A DNA stretch of 64,000 nucleotides from Lunularia cruciata (GCA_948567375.1 OX419761.1:44802243-44866242); one strand, 5' to 3'; shown: positions 1 to 12,503, counted from the first letter of the stretch. Notes: generated by a model not told the origin, from the letters alone. Translations and numbers: made by a program.

Positions 1-1179
1 TGGGCAAAGATGAAGTACTTTGGCAATGTTTAGAATCATACAAAGTTGGAGGAGTCATTGAGTCCTTACACTTTGAAACATCGGGAGGACACTATGCCCT
101 GAAGAATATTGTAAAGAAGATCCTTTAAGCATGGTACTGGTGGCCTATGATGTATAAAGACACACATGCCCATATTTAAAGTTGTGATACCTATCAACAA
201 ATAGGAAAACCGACGCTTACTTCCCAATGGCCCTTGAGACCAATTTTACCATTGGCTCCATGTGAGAAATGGGGTATTGATTTTGTGTGTCCAATTCAAC
301 CAATGACTCAAGTCACAAGGAAATGATACATTTTGGTTTGCACCAACTATCCTACCAAAATGGTCAAAGCCAAGGCAACTTGTAGAGATGATGGAGAAAC
401 AATTGCATAATTTTTCTTTTGAATCATCATCTCTAGATATGGATGTTGCTTGGAATTAGTCAATCACAGGGAAACCCATTTTTTGAATTCCTTGGTGGAA
501 GCATTAACCAAGTACTTCCAAATTAAACATCAAAAGACAACTCCCTATAATCCAAAAGCGAATGGACTAACGGAGAAGGCCAATGGATTGTTGTGTAAGA
601 TTTTGAATAAGGTGACTGTCAATTATGCCTATGATTTCAGATACAAAGTTATCGGCCACGCTGTGGGCATATTGAATGAGAGAAAAGATCACAACCAAGC
701 AAACTCCATACTTCTTGACATACGGCTTGCATCCCATCCTACCAATTGAATTTGAGGTACCAACATATCGGATTCTTTGAGAAAGAACAATTGTTGAAGG
801 TAGAAAGTCAGGATCTTTGGATCCATCAACTGACGTATTTAGAAGAGAAAAGAGATGATGCAATGCAAACAACAAAAGAAGTAAGAACAGAGGAAAGTCA
901 AGCACAATAAGCACATCAAGCCTATCATTGTTTTTGAAGGAGATTTGGTTTTGTTATATGACAATCACTAAATATTTTTTCTTGGCAAATTGCATTTGAG
1001 ATGGATGGAGCCCTATCAAGATCTTCATATTTATGACAATGGTTCTATTCAACTTGTAGACCTAGAAGGCAATCCTTTTGCCACTCAAGTGAATGGGTGG
1101 AGAGTTGGAAAATATTGGACTACAAACCCAACTTTGTATGAAGACCCTATTGTTAGCGTTTGCGGGGATGCTCATATTT
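1..1179 (+). pseudogene. Decayed Ty3/gypsy integrase, 3' end of pol
   Basis: This is the tail of a Ty3/gypsy pol gene from a family distinct from the others in the window. Reading through stops shows a degraded HHCC zinc-binding region (HF...GGHYA, then SCDTYQQ with the last Cys lost). An integrase core follows, beginning CEKWGIDFV with the first catalytic Asp. The second catalytic position reads VNHRETHF, so the expected Asp is replaced. The third (ANGLTEKAN) keeps its Glu. The best open piece is 450-749. A C-terminal GPY/F-like segment follows at 990-1179 (DNGSIQLVDLEGNPF). Several in-frame stops and the missing Asp mean it is inactive. The 5' part of the element lies outside the window. 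The gypsy assignment is firm; the lineage is not resolved. Confidence 0.85.
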
Positions 1180-1191
1180 AGGGAGCGGGTA

Positions 1192-3188
1192 TGTGGTACC
1201 CACATTTTTGGTTTTTTAGTTTCTATGCGGTTTTGAAGAAGTGTATAGACGAAGTTGTATTGAACCCAAACGGCATTGGAATGCAAAGAAGGGTGACTTT
1301 GGGGTGAAACCTAAAGTAAGGTAACTCTGAGTCTAAAACAAAGTACTCAGTTCAGAATCAGCCAAGAGAGACCCACAGTAAGTGGACTTCATCTCGGTGT
1401 GATCAACCCAATGCAAAGACGGCATAATAACTTCTCTTTGTAGGGGCAAATCAAGCAAGTATAGGCAAAGAAATAGTGGACAAGACGCAAACCACTTAAC
1501 TTTTGTAACGCCATGAGGAAGTCATGCAAAAAGGGTGCAATTTAGTGACAAGCAACTTGGATGGAGTAGAGTATTTGTCACAAGTGGTTTGTCCTTTGCT
1601 ACTATAGTTACAATAGAAGCAAGATGAATTTAAGCAAGATCATTCTAGAGTGAAGGACAAATTGACAGTAGTACAATATATGAGTGATGAAAATTTGGAG
1701 TTGAAAAGGAAGTTGAGTTGAGGAGATTGTGAGTTAGTCAAGCTTCATAATGATGTAGAGCTGAGGAGAAAGGAGATTGAGAGTCTGACAAAGGACTTTG
1801 CAAAGAGAGGCAAAGCCATGGCAAAGCAAGAAGAAGATTGGAAGGAGCAGTTAGTGAAAGAGAAGCTGCAAATGCCAAGACAAGATGCAAGCAAAGACAT
1901 TGTTATAAGAATGAAAGTAATGTTAGGGATGATGTCTAGCAAAGCAAGACTGCATGAATTAAAGTTGTTAGTGCATGAAACAAGGAAGAAGAAGGCAAAG
2001 GACATTGAATTGAACCAGTTGTTGATTTTCTTAAGAGATCGAGTAGACAGGAAGATATTAAAAGTAGAAGACAATGTGTGTCTTAGATTGTACTTAATAC
2101 ATTTTGAATTGGAGAAACTTTGTAGATCCATGAGGTTAGAAACAAAGTCCGAGGTGGAAAAAGTAGGAGTGCAAGTGTCTTTGGATTTGACACTTAACAC
2201 TTAAGAGAAGAGTGGGTCAAGAGAAAACAAGTTAGATAAGTTACCCACTAGTGCAATTGTAGTTTGTAGTGAAGAGGTAGTAGAAATAGCAAAAGACTTA
2301 GTAGAATTAGATAGACCCAAAGTATAGGAGATGAAGGGGTTTTTCTTGGCTCTAGAAGCCAAAGTAGAGGTAGACATTGGATCAGATTAGGACAATCTTG
2401 AGATAGGGAGAGGTAGATATGAAGAGGTGCATTGTCATTTTGGATCTGTAGGTTGGTAAAATTGTTAGGAAATAGTTTAGGTAGTTAGATAACTATCAAG
2501 AGCTTCTACTATTTAAAGGAGGCATTTGCAATATGTTGTTGTTTAGTGCTTATAATTTTGAGAATAGATAAAGCAAAGTGTTATGAAGCCGTGCTTGCTG
2601 CTTAGGCTTAATTCCAAGTATCAATCTATGGGTTTGTTTGTGAGTGTTGGAAGAATTTTGAAGTGCAAGTTAGTGTGTTTGTTGGAGGTTGGATTCCATA
2701 GCCTTGATCTTCATTCCATGTGTTAGATCCTGAGTGAAGTGCAATTGGAGCAATGCCTTGACAGATCTAAGAGGAATTGTAGTGTTGGTAGTATTTTGCA
2801 TTGGTGAGTGTAGTGTTGAGTTGATTTGAAGCAATTTCAATCAAGGAAGTTGTGCCTTCAGTGGAAGGATGGAACACAATTTTGAGGCAAAGTTGTTTTG
2901 CATTAAAGAATCATTTTTGAGAGAGATTGAATCATCACAATCAAGATTTTTTAGAAAGATTTACAAAATCTATGATTATGAGTGACAAATTGTTGTGATG
3001 AGGCTATTAGTCAGTGCTTGTTACTCTCTTCTGGGTGTAGTTGCTACCTGAGAGATTAAAGATGCAACCAAGAAGAATTGAGATTGTTACTGTTTGCTTT
3101 GTATTTGACCAATTCTGAATTGGATCTCTATAGGAACAAACTTTACTTGCCTGATTACCGCAAAAGTGATATTTGTTGGGTTTTCATA
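1192..3188 (+). mobile_element. TGTGG-family element, copy A
   Basis: The left end reads TGTGGTACCCACATTTTTGG. The right end reads GGGTTTTCATA, a mutated form of the GGGTTGTCACA end of the other copies. The 5-bp flanks (GGGTA at 1187-1191, GAGTG at 3189-3193) are only a degenerate match. The interior shares the coiled-coil coding remnant of copy C, then a noncoding 3' part with a TATTTAA box near 2510. No transposase, reverse transcriptase or terminal direct repeat is visible. It could be a non-autonomous element or a very long solo LTR. The ends are supported by comparison with copies B, C and D. Confidence 0.7.
1665..2392 (+). pseudogene. Coiled-coil protein remnant in TGTGG copy A
   Basis: A Lys/Glu-rich reading frame, best open at 1818-2204 (128 codons), matches the C-terminal part of the protein remnants in copies C, D and E. 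Shared blocks are a segment like VDRKILEVEDN, a segment like EVGVQVSLDL, the phrase LEKSGS and a closing EVDIGSD just before the stop at about 2390. Stops interrupt the frame (for example at 2202). The composition predicts an alpha-helical coiled coil. No enzymatic motif is visible and I do not recognise the family. That several copies share this frame suggests an ancestral protein of the element. Confidence 0.55.
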
Positions 3189-3559
3189 GAGTGGTGGCCA
3201 AAGGAGGAGTCTCTTCACTCACCTCTCTTTCCTCCTTACAAAGTGGTGTATGGGTCTGATTCTCCTCTTGAGTGGCACTCTCTATATCTATTTAAGTCCT
3301 TATATGAACATGAACTGCACTTTCTAAGTCTGTCTAAGTTCCCATATGCACAACCAAATATACAAGGGATCTCCTATACTCATCATGAAGGAATGTCCTT
3401 GCCTCCTCCTCATAATCCCTCTCTAGCTCAATCCTCACATCCTTGAGAGTGCTTCTAGTCTTTCTAAGCTCACCTTGGGTCCTCTCTACTCTCCCTATAA
3501 TTAAAGAGAAGGATCTACTATAACAGTTGCTCCTAAATTCTTTATGCCTCACACATCAA
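3189..3559. other. Interval without recognisable gene
   Basis: Open frames exist on both strands (3078-3446 plus, 3334-3552 minus) but show no known domain. The plus frame runs across the end of TGTGG copy A. I see nothing supportable here. Confidence 0.5.
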
Positions 3560-3775
3560 TTGTCTATCAGCCAATAGCCTTGTTGATAACCCCAAAACTA
3601 GTATTATATGGGCAAGCTTGAAAAGAGCAAGAGCTATGCCTAAGTAACTGACCTAAACTAACTCATGACTATTAGTTAGCTATAGTAATCTTACATGTGA
3701 ATAGTAATCTGATGCATGTATTATAAAATGACTCATTATAATGATGCTAATCTAACACCCTCTCTTGATGGATTT
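3560..3775 (-). repeat. Probable copia 3' LTR start and polypurine tract
   Basis: On the minus strand the copia RNase H is followed by a purine run (ATCAAGAGAGGG, about 3762-3773) and then TGTTAGATTAGCATC. This is the usual order of polypurine tract and 3' LTR start in Ty1/copia elements. The far LTR edge and a matching 5' LTR were not found, so the extent is approximate. Confidence 0.4.
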
Positions 3776-4866
3776 TTTGTAATTTTGTATTATCTATAGC
3801 CCCTAATGCGTGAAAAACTTTACATGCAATTCTCTAATCAATCCCTTAGTGAAGATGTTAGCAATATTGGCTTTAGTGTCCACTTGGGAAATTGAGATCT
3901 CCTTGTCTTCAACTCTATCTCTAACATAGTGGAATCTGATGTCTATATGCATCATTCTCTCATGTTGCTTTGTTGGAGTAACAAGGTCAATTCCAATGTT
4001 GTTGTTTCAATACTTCATTTTTCTCCAAGAAAGCCCAGGTCACTTAATAAGTGCTTATGCCATATTGCTTTAGTATCTTTCTTTGACAATGCCATGTATT
4101 CAATTTTGGTGTTGGATAGGGAAACATAAACTTACCTTTTCCTTGACCAAAAAATAGCTATTTACAAAAGATAAAGCAATATCCTCCTATAGATCTTCAT
4201 GGATCTTGATCTCCACCACAATTTGAGTCCAAGTACCCATAAAGTGGAGCACTAGATGAACTATAAGTTAGGCATGTGATAGTTTACCTTCAATGTATTG
4301 GAAAATCTTCTTGATAGCCTTTAAATGGTTCAAGCCAATATTTCCCACATACTTGGCAATTGAACTGACAACATAAGCAGACCAGGCCTAGTGCTGACCA
4401 TAGCTCACATCAAACTACCCATTTTAGATTGGTAAGGTAATATTCTCATATACTCTCTCTTTATATATCAATTTTTGAACAGTCCTAAAGCCTCATTCCC
4501 ACTCCTAACTCCACAAAATTGTAAATAGCTTTACAATCTTGCATATAAAATTTGGTAAGGATCTCTCTTGAGATAAGCTAATCCTTTGTTTCTTGTCTCT
4601 TGTGACTTGCAACTAAAGGCAATGACTAATCTCTCCCAAATCAAGTATCTCAAAGCCTATTTAAGAGACTCTTTGATAGAGAGGAGAAGAGAAATATTAT
4701 TACTTGTAAGAATGCATCATCTACATAAAGAGGTAAGATGACAAAATGAGAACCAAAGTGTAAGATATAGATATTAGAATCAACTCTAGAAAACTCAAGT
4801 CCGTAAAAGTTGTTCAAACCTGTGATACCATTGTTTGATAGACTATTTGAGATCATACAAAGTTGT
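3776..4866 (-). pseudogene. copia RT C-terminal part and RNase H
   Basis: On the minus strand a degraded RT reads YDLK-SIKQWYHRFE near 4830-4866 (the copia YGLKQ block), then LYVDD near 4710, the polymerase active-site block. RNase H ends near 3830-3960 with HIDIRFHYVRDRVEDKE and then TKANIANIFTKGL, a characteristic copia C-terminus. Stops and small indels break the frame between these blocks. The RT is cut at its N-terminal side by the LTR at 4867-5518 and resumes beyond it. The family is certain; exact frame boundaries are approximate. Confidence 0.82.
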
Positions 4867-5518
4867 GAAGAGATATTATTTATATATTTATATAGTTAAG
4901 TAAGCTTCTATATTAGCCATGATTAGCTAGAGTTAGTCATAGCCAAGATAAAAGTGACTCTACTTTAGAGGAAGATGAAAGAGTGAGCACCAATGTTTTT
5001 TATTCGTGTGTATTATTGACTTGGTATTATTCCTAATTGTTTGGCTTTGAGGAAAGAGTGAGAACACTTTGGACACATAAGCCTTTTTGGTTCAAGTTCT
5101 TGTATAGTCCAAGGATAGCTCATATGAAGGAATCCTTGACTTAGTAGGTAGGTCAAGATAAGACCACATGCTTAGGGGATTATTCCCATGAGTTTGGATA
5201 TTCCTTTTGACTTTTGACTTTATATCACCTTTTCCCTAATAAGTTGAGGTATTGTGGTAATTAGTAGCATTGGTGTGTAACTATTTTACAAGTATATAAG
5301 CTAGGAGTGAGGAGATACTCATCATCCTTTCATTTTCAACTATCTCTCTCATTGAGTTCTTTAGTGAGCAATGGCTTAAGTCTTGGAGGTGCCTTGGAGT
5401 TTTAGCCTTGTAGGAGTATGTTTTAGCCTTGTTTGGGTTTATTGCCTCCTTAGTCCATGGTTTGCTACCTTAATAGCCATCAGAGGTTCATCTTGAATGA
5501 GAGACATGTTGGTTCATA
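4867..5518 (+). repeat. Old Gyp-1-like solo LTR inside the copia RT
   Basis: The segment aligns along its length with the Gyp-1 LTRs. It shares the block after GAGATATTATTTATATA, the phrase GTGTTTGGCTTTGAGGAAAGAG in diverged form, CATCATCCTTTCATTT, and the end GCCATCAGAGGTTCATC...TTCATA. The first 50-60 bp are lost or too diverged to place, and no internal element sequence adjoins it. It is far more diverged than the LTRs at 36072 and 43196, so it is an older insertion. It splits the copia RT, which dates the copia element as older still. Confidence 0.75.
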
Positions 5519-6340
5519 GTCTTGAATAGCCTCAAGCTATTTATTGGAATCAAGTTAAATGATAGGATCTGGGTTGGATGCAAAATAATGTGCACTTTGT
5601 GCATCAATAGACTCCAATAGTGGATCATAGTTTTGAATTTGATTGTATGTCAAGGCACATAAAGGTGCTTGGAAATCATCTAGAGAAGGAAGAGGTTTTT
5701 CCCTTCAACTATAAACTATGGTAGAGGATCTTGAGGACCTATGTGGAGTACTTGAACTAGAAGGTAATAGTTGTAGTGAAGAAGATAATGGAGAAGGAAT
5801 TGTTGGAGTTGTAATATTGTGGATAGAAGGTGATTGCAATAGAGTAGGAGTGGGTAGAGGTAGACTATGGATAGAGTAAGAACTAGAAGCATGAGAGGAA
5901 ATGCAAATTTTTGGATCATAGATGAAATCAAGTTGAACATCTTGAGTGTCAAGGCACTATTTATGTTCTTGAAATTGAACATCTTTTGACAGAACAATGG
6001 AGTCATCAAATATCTTCTATAGTCTATAAGCTTTACTTTCCTGATCATAGCCAAGGAAAATACATTTTGAAGACTTAGAATCAAGTTTAGATCTGGAAGA
6101 AGATAAAACATATGCATAAGAAATGCATCAAAAATGCAAAGTAAGGACATATTAGGTTCATAATGGAAGGGTGTAACTTTAGAGGAGACAAATTTGTATC
6201 AAGGGGTTAGTTGAGTCTTATATGTCAGAGTATGGGATGCTATGGGGCAAGGAAGTATGAGACAATCCCATCACACACTATGGGTAAGAAATCCCATGGC
6301 AATTTATGGGCAAAATTCTTGGAATGGACTACATGTAGAG
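5519..6340 (-). pseudogene. copia integrase C-terminus and RT leader
   Basis: The minus strand reads SKCIFLGYDQESKAYRL followed by LSKDVQFQE near 6000-6100, the conserved block that ends copia integrase. A Ser/Pro-rich linker (SSSYSIHSLPLPTPTLLQSPS) then leads toward the RT. Frames are shifted and contain stops. The right edge meets the unassigned insert at 6341-7260, and the left edge meets the Gyp-1-like LTR. Recognition rests on the CIFLGYD and KDVQFQE blocks, which are strong. Confidence 0.75.
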
Positions 6341-7260
6341 ATCCCATAGTGACTCTAGCTTGATTGTATGATAGGGTTAATTCCTATACACTAAACCCAA
6401 GAATTGACTTGTAGGTCTGGCCTCTTGCAAGTCCTTTGGTTTCCTTGGTTATCACTTTCTAGGTAAGAAGTAAGATGCTACAAGCAGTACTTGTGAACAC
6501 TTTATGATCTAGAAAAGAGTGCAATAAGCACAATGAGGAGCATCATCTACCCAAAAGACACATTCAAAAATTAGTAATAGGGGTCAACACTTAGAACATC
6601 AATATGTAGAATGGGTTTTCTTTAAAACATGACTGCTTAGCTAATCCAATAGTGAGTCATAATTGGAGCTTCTTACAACCACAATTGGTATTCACTTGAA
6701 TTGGTGAACCCAACAATTACATAAGTCAATCAACAACTCACTAACACCCAACTCAATCTAATTAGAGCTCCCCCTTGAAGATATAAGATGAACCTCAACC
6801 TCCTACTCTTGGATTACAAAGAATGATGGTTACAATGTAGGGTGGAAAAACCTCCATTAAGAGGCTCAAGCCCCCTTATACGCTAGGAATCCTAACCCTA
6901 AAAAATTCTATCTCCTAATACCTCTTCTATTGTGGTCATCCTCCTCATATTATTACCATTAATGCCAATTGGCTCCTAACCTTTATGTCTTATAGATTAC
7001 ATCATGAAAGTGCCATCTTGGCTTTACTTAATACCTAATTACTTCTTTAATGTATTGCTCCATAGAGGGCTTATCCCAAAGTAGTATACACCGTGTAGAG
7101 GAGTTCTCTTGCACCTCAACTTATTAGGCCCATAGGTACTCTACCTGCACATCTTGCATAGTTGGATCTTGCAATAGGTCCTCTTCCCACTTTTGGTACA
7201 GTCTTGTAGAGAAAAATTTCCAATTTAGACTTGGCTCCTTTTTTATTGTTGACACAACCC
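6341..7260. other. Unassigned insert within the copia element
   Basis: This stretch separates two parts of the copia integrase that should be adjacent, so it is probably a later insertion. On the minus strand it carries a purine run, AAGGGGGAGCTC (about 6766-6777), of polypurine-tract type, but no coding domain. I could not define its ends or a target duplication. Confidence 0.4.
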
Positions 7261-8300
7261 TATTCTAAGTCCTTGCATGTAATAGCCCAAAATTATGAGA
7301 TATGCAATTGTGTTGACTGCATTTGCCCAAAATAATTTTGGCAACCTTGCTTGTAATCTCATGCACCTAGCTCTCTCATTGAGAGTTCTATTCAAGCATT
7401 TAGCCACATCATTTTGTTATGGTGTCTCATGCATAATTTTGATTATTCTTATTCCATTATTTGCACAACACTCTTTGAACTATGCTACCATACTCTCCAC
7501 CAATATCAGATTTCAAGCATTTGATTGTAAAATCTTACTGGTTTTCAACCTCAGATTTCCATCATTTGAAAACACTAAGCACATCTGATTTATGTTCAGA
7601 AAATAAACCCATACTTCTTGGTAGCATCATCTATGAAGGTGACATAGTAGTAGGATCCTCCAAGTGACTCAACTGAAGTTGGACCATACACATCTATGTG
7701 CATTAACTCTAGCTTTCCTAGTTTTGGTGCTCTTGAAGCCTTTGGGAAGGTAACTTGCTTTTGCTTTCCCAAAACACATGGCTCACAATAGCCAAATTGA
7801 ATAGTCTTCAAATTCAAGATTTTCTATTGCCAACTAACTTCTTCATACCGTTCTCACTCATTTGACCAAGTCTTTGATGCCATGGGATCAAAAGAAAAAG
7901 TTCATCAGCAATTGTCATCAAATGGGCTAATTTTCCCATAACATATAGAGTTCTAACCTTCTATCTTTGCGCCAAAATCAGATTTCCCCAAGTAACCCTC
8001 CATTGCCCACATTCAAAGGATGTTTGATATCCTTTGTCATCTAGCTGACCTATGGAAATCAAATTCCTCTTTAATCCCAGGACATATCTGACATCTATCA
8101 AAGTCTATATTGATCTTTGAGAGGTCATTAAGTTCACATTGCCTCTTCCTTTGATAAACAAGCATTTATCTTCAACAAGGTAAATCTTTCCAAGATTTCC
8201 TACAACAAAGTTGTGCATCAACTCTTTATATGGGATAGAGTGAAAAGATGTGCCTAAATCTATAACCCAAGATTCTACAAGATACTCAACATAGCAAACA
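7261..8300 (-). pseudogene. copia protease, GAG-pre-integrase and integrase
   Basis: The minus strand gives a protease-like block, IDLGTSFHSIPY, near 8230-8290; the usual D-S-G-A reads D-L-G-T. Next come the pre-integrase and zinc region (LISIGQLDDKGY, CEPCVLGKQKQVTF), then the integrase core start LELMHIDVYGP...YYVTFIDDATK at 7596-7817. The second Asp block is LKSDIGGEY near 7500. The third block reads TPQQNDVAKCLNRTL near 7420, with the catalytic Glu changed to Lys. The open piece is 7596-7817. Multiple stops and two lost active-site residues make it inactive. Confidence 0.85.
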
Positions 8301-9165
8301 AATACATCCTCTTGTTTTTGTAGCTATGTTCAATGAGTTCTCTTCCTTCTTTTGACTTTTACATTGATTCTTGAAGTGACCAAGCTTATTGCAATTCCAG
8401 CACACAATTTCTTTACATGCTTCCTTGCAGCCTTTTGACTCCCTTCTCTTCCTTGACTTTGATCTACCATTTCTCTGACTCTAACCTTGTTGAGGCCTTT
8501 TGTCCCTACTATCTGCAAATTGCACCTTATTGATGATTCTAAGTAATTATGATTATAGATGTTTTCATTGAGAATCAAGTCTTGTATACTCTCAAACTTG
8601 AGATCACTTTATTCTAATGAACTACTCATTGTTATGATTGTTGTGATTATAATAGAAATGCTTGAACTTAATCATCAAAGTTGATCTTCATAGATACCAA
8701 TCTTGAAATGATTGAATTGAAGTCATTCATGTGGTCTTGAATTGATGCGCCTTCTTTCATCCTTATGTTGACTAATTGGTGAATCAAGAATAGCTTGTTC
8801 AAAGCTAAAGATTTCTCATTCATATGTAATAATGCCTTATTCAACCCATGAGAGGTCTTCTTGTGGACAATGGTTTATGCAATAGTTATGTCAATTTGAC
8901 CACACCCAAGGCCTTTCAATCTAGAAGCTCCCAGTTAGCTTCTTTCATCTTTTTTGGCTTTTTTGCTTCAAGAGGTAAGTGCAACTTCTTTTGGTATAGA
9001 TAGTCCTCATTATGCATCTTCCAAAATCCAAAATCCTTGCCATTGAACTTGTTTTGACTTTCACATCTTTTGGCATCATACTGCTATCTCTCTGTTGATC
9101 CACTTATTGAGAGAAATTAGACTTGGATTTGAGATAGCAATAGGAATACAAATCTGGCTATTCTA
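8301..9165 (-). pseudogene. copia gag with zinc knuckle
   Basis: On the minus strand a CCHC knuckle CWNCNKLGHFKNQC lies near 8345-8400. Upstream (higher coordinates) is the copia gag core: MNEKSLALNKLFLIHQLVN, then MKEGASIQDHMNDFNSI near 8700-8850. An N-terminal phrase, FDGKNFGFWKMHNEDYL, lies near 9000-9060. Gag binds RNA and forms the particle. Stops and frameshifts break the frame. This marks the 5' end of the copia coding region. Confidence 0.8.
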
Positions 9166-9739
9166 CGGAGCAAAATCAATTTATCAATTTGGTCAAGAAA
9201 AGTATGCATAGAAATTATAAAAAATTTATATGGTTTAGCCAATGTCTACATACATCCATAATTGTACAAATTCTTTTTTTATTCAACCCAAACTTCAACC
9301 CACTGGCGCTACTTTCCCAAAACTTGCAGCCTGTAATGCTCCAAGGACAAGAGAGAAAACATAGATTGCACACTCAAACATTCAATGCCCCAAGGGAGCA
9401 CCTTCTCTTTATTATATAGACAAAGAGGATCTCCTCCAAGGAAGCTCCACCCTAGGATTAAGGACACAGATAGATGACATGTCAGCAAGCTCTACCCTTG
9501 GATTACTTACTTGGATGGGTGACATGTCTGGTCTAGGTCCTATCTGGTTGGTCAAACACGCTTTGACCAGAGGGAATCTTTTAGGGAATCTTGTAGGAAT
9601 CTCATAATCACGTGAGTAAGGTACCGTTGGAAAGCTCTTGACGAGACAAAGTAGGGGGGAGGGAAGGCCAACCTTTCCTTTTCTTGGGGGGATCCGCACA
9701 TTTTTGAGGCCTAATTCATCCGTTTAGGCCTCCGAAATT
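9166..9739. other. Possible copia 5' LTR or leader, no gene
   Basis: On the minus strand this lies upstream of the copia gag. It contains TATATAATAAAG (rc of about 9406-9417), which could be a promoter and poly(A) pair inside an LTR. No second LTR copy was found to confirm this. The minus-strand frame at 9412-9699 contains an internal repeated phrase (NPRVEL) but no known domain. Confidence 0.3.
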
Positions 9740-10050
9740 GCCTTCAAAGATTTCAGGCATATTTTGGTTCCTACTCTATTAGTAGAAGTCCCCTTTTGGT
9801 GATACCTCTTTCTGATCTGTTTAGTCCATCATGTGTAACATCCTTCTAGATGTTACCAAACCAATTCTCGCCTTTAAATCATATGTCTAGCTATTGGTTC
9901 TAAGGTTCTCAAGTCTATTTCGGTTTCTGCCCTATTAGTAGAAGTATTCTTTTGGTGATACTTCTATTTTATCTATTTTGACCATCATGTATAACATCAT
10001 TCTAGATGTTACCAAACCAAATTTCACATCTAGATCATATGGCTAGCTCT
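9740..10050. repeat. Diverged 156-bp tandem duplication
   Basis: Two adjacent units share CCTATTAGTAGAAG, TTTTGGTGATAC, CATCATGT-TAACATC and TAGATGTTACCAAACCAA in the same order. The offset between matching blocks is 156 bp. The units are clearly diverged, so the duplication is old. It is noncoding. Confidence 0.7.
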
Positions 10051-10651
10051 TGGTATTACACAACCCATTCCCTTTTGCTTTGTAGTGCTCTAAAGAGGGG
10101 ACTCTAACTTTGGGCAAGTCCATGCTTGAGCAATTGGGTCTTTCCAAAATCTGACCATGGAACTGTACCCTCACTTCGTTGTCGATAGCTTGCTTCTTGA
10201 AGGATCCTACATTTGGTGTTGGCCAAATACTTGGACTTGGACTTGGGCATAGCCTAAAAGTTAGGATTCCTAAGGCTAAGGAGGAGTAAGCAGTTGCATC
10301 CCAAAGAAAGGCAATCTTGCACGTACCCTAGTTGATAGACCTTGGAGATTTTAAGTTATGAGTAGAGAATTCTAGAGGAGTTGAGGGAAAGAAGGTTTCT
10401 TATCCTCTCAAAAAGGTTAGGAATTGGGGTTGGGTTCAAGGAAGCACCATAGATCTATGGCACAGATGGCATACCTTGGGTTCCAGAACCAAAACTACAA
10501 CCAAATCTCAAACCAAAAGCCAAAATTGAGTGTAGTGAGGAGTGCAATGCTTGCACTAGAGTAGATAGTTGGGAGTGGGGAGAAGTCAAGCCAAAGTCTA
10601 TTCGATGATCTAACCCGCTGTTTGAGTCTAAGAGTGTAAGGTGGGAGTGCC
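10051..10651. other. Interval without recognisable gene
   Basis: Several short frames on both strands lack known motifs. The right edge is the 5-bp target duplication of TGTGG copy B. Confidence 0.5.
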
Positions 10652-10656
10652 ATAGC

Positions 10657-12503
10657 TGTGGTATCCACATTTTTCATTTTGGGCAAGTTTTAAAGAAGAA
10701 ATGCATTATTGAAACCGAATTTAACCCAAATGGAGAATAAACAATGAGAAGTTTGTATTTTGATTCGACCCAAAGAAGTCAACTTTGTGTTAGAGGAAGA
10801 AGAACTTGGATTGGATCAAACCCAAAAAAGCTTACTTTGTGTCAGAGGAAGAAAAACTCGGATGAAACGCTGAAGGAGTGCAGACCCGAAGGAGGAATGG
10901 AAATTGTGGGTCAGGATTCTTGCGAGTGCTGTATCTCAATGACAACATGTTCAAATCATACGTGCTATATCTCGTTGGAAGCGTCTCGTTTAGGGCTTTC
11001 CATTGTTTTCAAAATCATAGAGTTTGGAGGTTTGTAGCAAACGTTACAAGCATTTGAAGTTTTAGGAGTAGATGTACAAGGTAGGTTGATGTCTTTGGAT
11101 TTTGGATTTCAGACTTCGGACTTCAGGTCTAAAGACTTTGCCTCAAGACAAATATGATTCAACCTGAGGTAGTCTGACCTTGGAGTGCATCAAAGGTGAC
11201 TTTGGGAATCTTGCTTGAGGTATTAGAGGAAGTTAGAGTAAGGAAAGAAGATATTTAGGATACCCACAACTTCAATTTCAGTTCTCATTGAAGATAGGAT
11301 AGAATTAGAAGAGAAATAGCAATAGTGAATGAACTCAAAGTGCAGATCAGATAGTAAGTGTCTTTGGGTCAGTTAAATGAGTGATTAGGGGAAAATGGGT
11401 TACAAATTGAAGGCATAAATAGTGTACCCATGCTTTCAATTACAATTCTTGATGAGGACACAATAAAGGAATTGATAGTAGTTAGACTCAAAGTAAGAGA
11501 GATAAGAATGCAGTGTCTTTGGATTTGACATTTGACACTCTAGAGAAGAGTGGGTCGGAAGATAAGGAGTTAGATAGATTGCCCACTAGTATAATTGATG
11601 ATCATAGTGAAGAAGTGTTAAAATTGGCAGAGGAATTAGGAGTTATAATGAGGGAAGTTACTTTAGGATTGGAAGCCGATGAAGAGATTGACATCGGATC
11701 AGAGTAGTAACAAATTTGAGATTTGAAGAGGCACATATGAAGAGGTGCATTGTCATTTTGGATTGGCAGGTTTGTAGAGTTGTTATAGAATGATATAGTT
11801 GTTAGAATTGTTGTTTGCTTCACTATTTAAGAGTGGCATTCGCAAGAAAATGTTATTGAGTGCTCATTATTTTTGCAAATAGATAAAGCAAAGTGTTGTG
11901 AAGTAGTGCTCATCACTTGAGCTTGATTCCGAGTATCAATTTTGTGTTTGTATTTGTGAGTGTGTGGAGAAATTTGAAGTGCAAGTTAGTGTGCTTGGTG
12001 AATGTTGGATTTTGCAGCCTTGATCTTCATTTTGTGTGTTTGATCTTGAGTGAAGTGCAATCGGAGCAATGCCTTGACAAATCTTAGAGGAATTGTAATG
12101 TTGGTAGTATTTTGCATTTGTGAGTGCAGCACAGAGTTGATGTGAAGCAATTTTGATTGAGGAAGTTGTACCTTCAGTGGAAGGGTGGAACACAATTCTG
12201 AGGCAAAGTCGTTTTGTAATGAAGTAATGAATTTTTGGGAGAGCCTAAATCATCACAATCAAGATTGTTTGGAAAGATTTGATGGAGTTGTGATTAAGTG
12301 TGATAAATTTTCATGACAAGACTGCAAATTAGTGCTTGTTACTCTCTTCTGTTTGTGGTTTCTACTAGAGAGATTAAAGAACAACTCAAGAAGAACTACA
12401 TTGTGACATTTGACTTTGTATTTGGACATTTCTGACCAGTATGTCTACGAACAAACTTTACTTACTTGATTACCGCAAAAGTGATATTTGCTGGGTTGTC
12501 ACA
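10657..12503 (+). mobile_element. TGTGG-family element, copy B
   Basis: The left end is TGTGGTATCCACATTTTTC and the right end is GGGTTGTCACA. An exact 5-bp target duplication, ATAGC, flanks it (10652-10656 and 12504-12508), which proves a transposition-type insertion with these ends. The 5' half closely matches copy D and differs from copies A and C, so B and D form a short subfamily of about 1.85-1.9 kb. The C-terminal part of the coiled-coil frame remains at 11513-11707 (LEKSGSEDKEL ... EEIDIGSE). A TATTTAA box sits near 11824. No transposase or RT is present. Confidence 0.85.

Larger units (their letters stand above)
3776..9165 (-). mobile_element. Decayed Ty1/copia retrotransposon
   Basis: Read on the minus strand, the order is gag with a CCHC knuckle, protease, GAG-pre-integrase, integrase, reverse transcriptase and RNase H. 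Integrase before RT is diagnostic of Ty1/copia. The frame has many stops and frameshifts. Two later interruptions split it: a Gyp-1-like LTR at 4867-5518, and about 0.9 kb of unassigned sequence at 6341-7260. No intact LTR pair was found. It is an old, inactive copy. Confidence 0.85.

Noticed and set aside
10657..12503. Copy B as a typical MITE
   Set aside because: It lacks long terminal inverted repeats. TG...CA ends with a 5-bp duplication are not typical of known MITE superfamilies.
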